Below, piece by piece: positions 61,501-64,000 of a stretch of DNA of 64,000 bases (positions within the stretch are counted from its first letter, which is position 1; the number at the start of each line of letters is the position of its first letter). The DNA is from Stenotrophomonas indicatrix (GTDB lineage: Bacteria > Pseudomonadota > Gammaproteobacteria > Xanthomonadales > Xanthomonadaceae): contig CP168152.1 in NCBI GenBank assembly GCA_041545745.1, positions 1,238,001 to 1,302,000 on the forward strand. Direction: 5' to 3'. The translations under genes were made by a program, and so were the position numbers. Below the pieces are notes generated by a model. It did not search any database. It was not told the origin of the DNA and was given only the letters and a program-made list of their open reading frames with translations.

Positions 61501-64000
61501 TGACCTTCTCCAATGCGTACGGAACGTGCAGCACCAGCTGCATCCAGTTCATCACCCCCGCCGGTTTCAACAATCCGGACGCGACGATCTTCGGGCGGCG
61601 CCAGCACACCCAGGAAACCAGCCTCAACGAGCAGAACCGCCTGGCGCACCATGTCGCCTACGAGGACCAGCTGCAGCCTGGCGTCGGCGCCGATGCGGTC
61701 ATTCGATCGGGTGGCAACATGCGCCTTTCGGTAGATGAGCTGAACAACCTCTATGCGCAGATCGCTGCCGGCGGCAACATGCAGATCGTTGGCCACGGCG
61801 CGGACAGCCGTGTGCGCAATGAAGGCGTGGAGCTGTTTCGAACGCATACGTTCAACAACACATCGATTGCCTACAACGGCACCCGCACGCAGTGGGAAGC
61901 AGCACCCATCTCCGAAAAGATCGGCCAACTGGGTGGGCAGATCACTGCCAACGGCACGCTCACCATCGACGTCGGCGATCTGAGTAACCTCAATCAGGGG
62001 CGCAACGCGCCCAACGTGCAGGATGGCGCGGCAATGGCCAACCTCAACGTGCAGGGGCCGAAGACGCTGCCGGACGGCCCTGGCCACGGTGGTGCACAGG
62101 GGCCGGGCCATACAGGTGGAACAGGTGCGGAGCGCGCGCTGGCGCAGGCGGCCGACGCCGCTGGCGCGCAGCAGGGTGGCACGGTGGGCGGAGTAGCCGG
62201 CAACGGCGCCGCATCCGGGTCGCGCGTGGTTGCCGCCGCCGGCGGCTCGCCGGACCGCATCGCGATGGGCGCGCCGGACACCCGTGCACCCACGGCCAGC
62301 CTGTTCAACGTCAACCGCAACGGCGGCTACTATCTGGTTGAAACCGATCCGCGCTTCACCGACCACAAGACGTGGCTGAGCTCGGACCACCTGCTGGGGC
62401 AGATGGGCTACTCGCCCGATACCGTGCAGAAGCGGCTGGGTGACGGCTACTACGAACAGAAGCTGGTGCGCGAGCAGATCGGCGAGCTGACCGGACGCCG
62501 CTTCCTGGACGGTTACGCCAGCGACGAGGCGCAGTACCGCGCGCTGCTGGAAGCCGGCGCTACCGTGGCCAGCGAATGGGGCCTGCGCCCCGGCGTGGCG
62601 CTGACCGAGGCGCAGATGGCGCAGCTGACCAGTGACATTGTCTGGCTCGTCGAGCAGACCGTGACGCTGGCCGACGGCAGCACCACCACCGCACTGGTGC
62701 CGCAGGTCTATCTCCGTCTGCGTCCGGGCGACCTGGATGGGCAGGGGACGCTGCTGGCCGGTGCCAACTTGGACATCAAGCTGGCCAATGGGCTGGTCAA
62801 TACCGGTGACATCGCCGGCCGCAAGCTGGTGACCATCGATGCCGGCAACATCGAACACCTGGGCGGCAGTATCTCCGGCCAGTACGTGGGTCTTTCCTCG
62901 GACAAGGACATCCGCATCGTCGGTGCGACCGTGACGGCGACCGATGCGCTGTCGGTGCAGGCGGCGGGCAATGTCACGGTGGCCTCGACCGTGGAGACTC
63001 TCGGCGCAGGTGGAACGCATGCGTTCGAGATTACCCAGCTTGATCGTGTCGCCGGACTGTATGTGACCAACCCCAGCGGCGATGGCATGTTGTCGGTGGT
63101 GGCCGGCGGTGACATCAGCCTGCAGGCCGCGCAGATCCATAATGCCGGTGCTGATGGGCTTACCCAGTTGGCGGCAGGCGGCAGTCTTGATCTGGGTGCG
63201 TTGACGCTTGGCCAGCGCAACGACTCCACCTACGACGAGCGCAATCATGTGCGCAGCAGCCAGACCACTCACGCAGTTACCACGGTGCAGGGCGCTGGTG
63301 ACGTGGTGCTGGCTGCTGGCAAGGACATCAACCTGGCTGCAGCGCAGATCAAGGCCGGTGGTGGCCTGGCATTGCAGGCCGGCGGTGACATCAACAGCCA
63401 GGCGCTGGTGGACAGTGTCAGCAACGACTCCAGTGCGGCGGGCAAGCGCAGCTCGCGGCAGGTCAGCCAGAGTGACGAGACGGTGCGCGGGAGCACGCTG
63501 CAGGCAGGGGACAATCTGCTGCTGAGCGCAGGGCGCGACGTGAACCTGACGGCCGCACTGGTCGACAGCAGCGATGGCGCAGTCAGCGTAGCCGCCGGCC
63601 GCGACGTCAACCTGCTCTCGGCCAACGAGACGCACGACTACAGCCTGGACAGCTACGAGAAGAAAAAGAAGACGCTCTCCAGCACTACTACCACGCGCAG
63701 CGTCGACAACAGCGACAGCTATGCCATCGGTACGGCGATTCAGGGCGAGAGCATCAACATCACTGCCGGTCGCGATCTGACCGCAGTCGGTGCGGTGGTC
63801 GATGCCACCGGTAACGTGATTCTGGGGGCGGGCAACAACGTACTGATCACCGCCGCCGAGGACCATCACAGCAGTGAGTCCAGCCAGAGCAAAAAGAAAT
63901 CCGGCATTACCGGAGGTTTTGGCAACGGCGTGGCGTCGGTGGGTTACAGCAGCGCGAAGAACAGCAGCACCAGCGCCGAGCAGTCCACCACCCAGGTCGG
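55533..64000 (+). CDS. Giant CdiA/FHA-type exoprotein (TpsA), 3' end beyond the window
   Basis: The frame is open from ATG 55533 to the window edge (2,822 codons, spot-checked at several points). It starts with an extended signal region, MNSIYRLVFNRALRVWQVAS, then a TPS domain (about 70-190) with ANPAGIQVNGGGFLN. A Gly/Thr/Pro linker lies at about 425-470. FHA-1 repeats of the form LDNxGGxL (to ~residue 1815) follow, then a non-repeat region with CSTSC. A CdiA-type block, YLVETDPRFTDHKTWLSSDH, leads to KRLGDGYYEQKLVREQI and SDIVWLVEQTV (about 2265-2390), and FHA-2-type repeats follow. The toxin C-terminus lies outside the window. Confidence 0.92.
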   Translation, partial: MNSIYRLVFNRALRVWQVASELVKGGGGLVGQVAGRQTAAVSPLGFALMCALGWVALVPVVEAQSVGHIASDPNAPGRERPTVVTAPNGVPMVNITTPSAGGVSRNRYSQFDVGREGVILNNARGQVQTQLGGWVLGNPWLATGSARVILNEVNGPASRLNGYVEVAGQRAEVIIANPAGIQVNGGGFLNASRVTLTTGTPMFTGAGALEGYRVSGGAIEVNGDGLDTSRADYTDLITRSLKVNAGIWANQLQASLGNNVVSADHSQVTATAASSEAPTFALDVGALGGMFANKIWLVGNEHGVGVRNAGSIGAQAGELVVTVDGRLENTGALQSLQNVRVQAGGDLANSGTIAATREAAITSGGTLDNSGGKLNAQRLQLQAQGLRNRGGAIEQTGVQALNLNAGSVSNRSEGLIGALDAVASGGTGGTPGSGTSPGSGGTPGTGAPGTGTPGTGTPGTGTGGGTPVTPVVPLATGVLDIAGLLDNDGGSISSGGRVSLVAGNGLDNSGGRLGVASLQARGDLNNDGGTLQVHGDAALQLGTLSNQKGALSVAGALQLQAQSLDNREGELRHADSAASAWTVHDTFNNDGGLLATNAERLTLGAGRVSNAGGRLEHAGDGALVLTTGDWTGVGGRLSTLGRLDWTVGNADVRNGTLTAAQFQIVAGTLDNRGGSLLSLGNQGSMLRAGTLDNGAGGTVAGNGELTVSATTLDNSKGLLQQAGNGSLRVHAGTLHGSEGRLLSNGDLTLTGGQLDVSGGITSAQSVQINADGLRNTGGQIVSLGNSELALDVRGTFDNQGGQVLGNAGLRIDAGRIDNQKGTLQSAGTQGATLTVRDELDNSAGAISGNGEVQLHVGSLLNQGGKVLAAGSGLLQVQARELLDNRDGGRLAGSGDVLLQAARLDNRSGAIEHAGSGTLQVRADTLQGAAGRILSQSSLTLEGGELVLGAGSTTQAERIAINAEHLDNAGGNLSATGSDALQVRVVQTMDNSGGVIAGNGALDVQAGELLNRKGTLSGAGAVDSTLQVTRTLDNHEGTIASNANRLTITAARVDNTAGSIRQAGNQGLDITTTRLDGSKGTLVSAATLTLRADEVDHRDATLGADRFDLEAGTLDNAGGRIIASGEGASRISATSLGNAGGTLASNGDLTLQAQTLDNSAGKIQHAGSGQLQVHAQTLLGSGGSVLSNGTFVLEGKTLDLSKATTSARRIDITADSLTTAGGALTATGEEALRLRVQGLLDNRGGSLASNGVLDVAAQQLINAQGTLQGAGSGRSTLAIGQTLDNQTGRILLAGAGTITAASVDNRGGTVHAGGSELVLGIDGRLDNGSQGLLSSAGAMTLDAASLDNRHGTVVAGKDLLLTTVAGVDNSDGAMQAGELLQLQASGLDNQRGTLLGGQLTVDTRGQRLDNRGGTLGTQKGALTVHSGALDNQSGRIQSATDLRIDTAGQAIDNRDTASSGGLLAAGTLQLGGGALDNRGGTLNAQGDARLLLTSVDNSAGGTLASAAGLSLQATTLANGAGRVQAGRNLDLTLSGRLDNTAGAIAAGQLLTLNAASVDNRNTRGGDGTRGLQAGQLQFGTQWLDNSQGQIVTDGGARLQVNGQLQNNGGVITTGGNLDSSADSVANSGGLLRADGSQTLVARALSEDGQVHAQHDLSLTLQQGLSNRGEWVANGTLALHLSGDLDNQGVLRGGNLDLNAQNITNAANGEISSEGITHLNARGQLTNRGLIDGKVTHLEADVLDNLGTGRIYGDHVAISAGVLKNHAEDANGATRVGTVAARERLDLGVRELQNTGKGLIYSGGDAAIGGSLGADRIAAGTAGRIDNIGSIIDVSGNLAIDAGVINNIRENVSVVSTKTIDTTASMTVASWQKNSKNTAGTVSDTSNYKAWEFYYIAPEDVLQDEPFIAADGTRLGKAVIRLTANTSRFFFGSGGLGYDVRGERWRMDPVNGTVTIYYVSKGTAANPDQVAGGDPFDVLKSKEKFTYQTDRLTFSNAYGTCSTSCIQFITPAGFNNPDATIFGRRQHTQETSLNEQNRLAHHVAYEDQLQPGVGADAVIRSGGNMRLSVDELNNLYAQIAAGGNMQIVGHGADSRVRNEGVELFRTHTFNNTSIAYNGTRTQWEAAPISEKIGQLGGQITANGTLTIDVGDLSNLNQGRNAPNVQDGAAMANLNVQGPKTLPDGPGHGGAQGPGHTGGTGAERALAQAADAAGAQQGGTVGGVAGNGAASGSRVVAAAGGSPDRIAMGAPDTRAPTASLFNVNRNGGYYLVETDPRFTDHKTWLSSDHLLGQMGYSPDTVQKRLGDGYYEQKLVREQIGELTGRRFLDGYASDEAQYRALLEAGATVASEWGLRPGVALTEAQMAQLTSDIVWLVEQTVTLADGSTTTALVPQVYLRLRPGDLDGQGTLLAGANLDIKLANGLVNTGDIAGRKLVTIDAGNIEHLGGSISGQYVGLSSDKDIRIVGATVTATDALSVQAAGNVTVASTVETLGAGGTHAFEITQLDRVAGLYVTNPSGDGMLSVVAGGDISLQAAQIHNAGADGLTQLAAGGSLDLGALTLGQRNDSTYDERNHVRSSQTTHAVTTVQGAGDVVLAAGKDINLAAAQIKAGGGLALQAGGDINSQALVDSVSNDSSAAGKRSSRQVSQSDETVRGSTLQAGDNLLLSAGRDVNLTAALVDSSDGAVSVAAGRDVNLLSANETHDYSLDSYEKKKKTLSSTTTTRSVDNSDSYAIGTAIQGESINITAGRDLTAVGAVVDATGNVILGAGNNVLITAAEDHHSSESSQSKKKSGITGGFGNGVASVGYSSAKNSSTSAEQSTTQV

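Noticed and set aside
55842..63869. Very long antisense frames (992, 1,482 and 1,312 codons) on the minus strand
   Set aside because: They mirror the repetitive high-GC coding sequence of the exoprotein. Their translations are compositionally skewed (Ala/Gln or Ser/Pro-rich) with no domain, so they are shadow frames.

Overview
The window is chromosomal DNA of a high-GC gammaproteobacterium, most probably the Stenotrophomonas maltophilia complex (Xanthomonadaceae). The evidence is the codon usage, the protein-level resemblance of almost every gene to Xanthomonadaceae families, and many short palindromes that begin GTAG and pair internally, the pattern known in S. maltophilia as SMAG/GTAG REP elements. 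No plasmid or phage backbone is visible.

Layout, left to right. 1-4.4 kb: the 3' end of an M61-type peptidase, a lysoplasmalogenase-family membrane protein, periplasmic trehalase (minus strand) and a two-gene operon of unknown function. 4.4-11.9 kb: a FecI-FecR-TonB receptor surface-signalling operon (minus), divergent from an autotransporter whose passenger starts with a ClpP/COG3904-like fold. 11.9-15.3 kb: D-lactate dehydrogenase, tRNA-Thr(CGT), and a small low-GC patch bounded by a decayed copy of the tRNA 3' end and its terminator, followed by an IS3-family element with a broken orfA. 15.4-20.2 kb: a four-gene operon of VWA protein, PP2C phosphatase, membrane-anchored kinase with a Zn-ribbon-like motif, and a membrane protein with two TonB-C-like repeats (a TerY-P/YegL-YegK-YegI-type triad plus a fourth gene). 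20.3-25.1 kb: a VOC protein and the cyoABCD quinol oxidase operon. 25.2-34.5 kb: an MHYT-GGDEF-EAL protein, radA, an HSP90-family ATPase paired with a large TPR-type protein, a small exported protein and YpjD.

34.6-41.6 kb: the SRP/translation block ffh ... rpsP-rimM-trmD-rplS, split between ffh and rpsP by a lipoprotein, a nitronate monooxygenase/class IV aminotransferase pair, and a low-GC SUFU-domain gene flanked by inverted GTAG repeats. 41.6-53.5 kb: small membrane and DUF1801 proteins, a MATE exporter, HslR, a GH5 glycosidase, KatG, a DUF937 protein, MutS, a small membrane protein and a barstar-like protein. 53.8-64 kb: a two-partner secretion locus. The TpsB/CdiB transporter is followed by the first 2,822 codons of a giant CdiA/FHA-type exoprotein that runs off the window.

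The least ordinary pieces are the kinase-phosphatase-VWA-TonB operon, the HSP90/TPR pair, the ClpP-like autotransporter, the tRNA-Thr scar with its small genes, and the CDI-like locus with a barstar gene beside it. All function calls come from reading the sequence. No database search was run.
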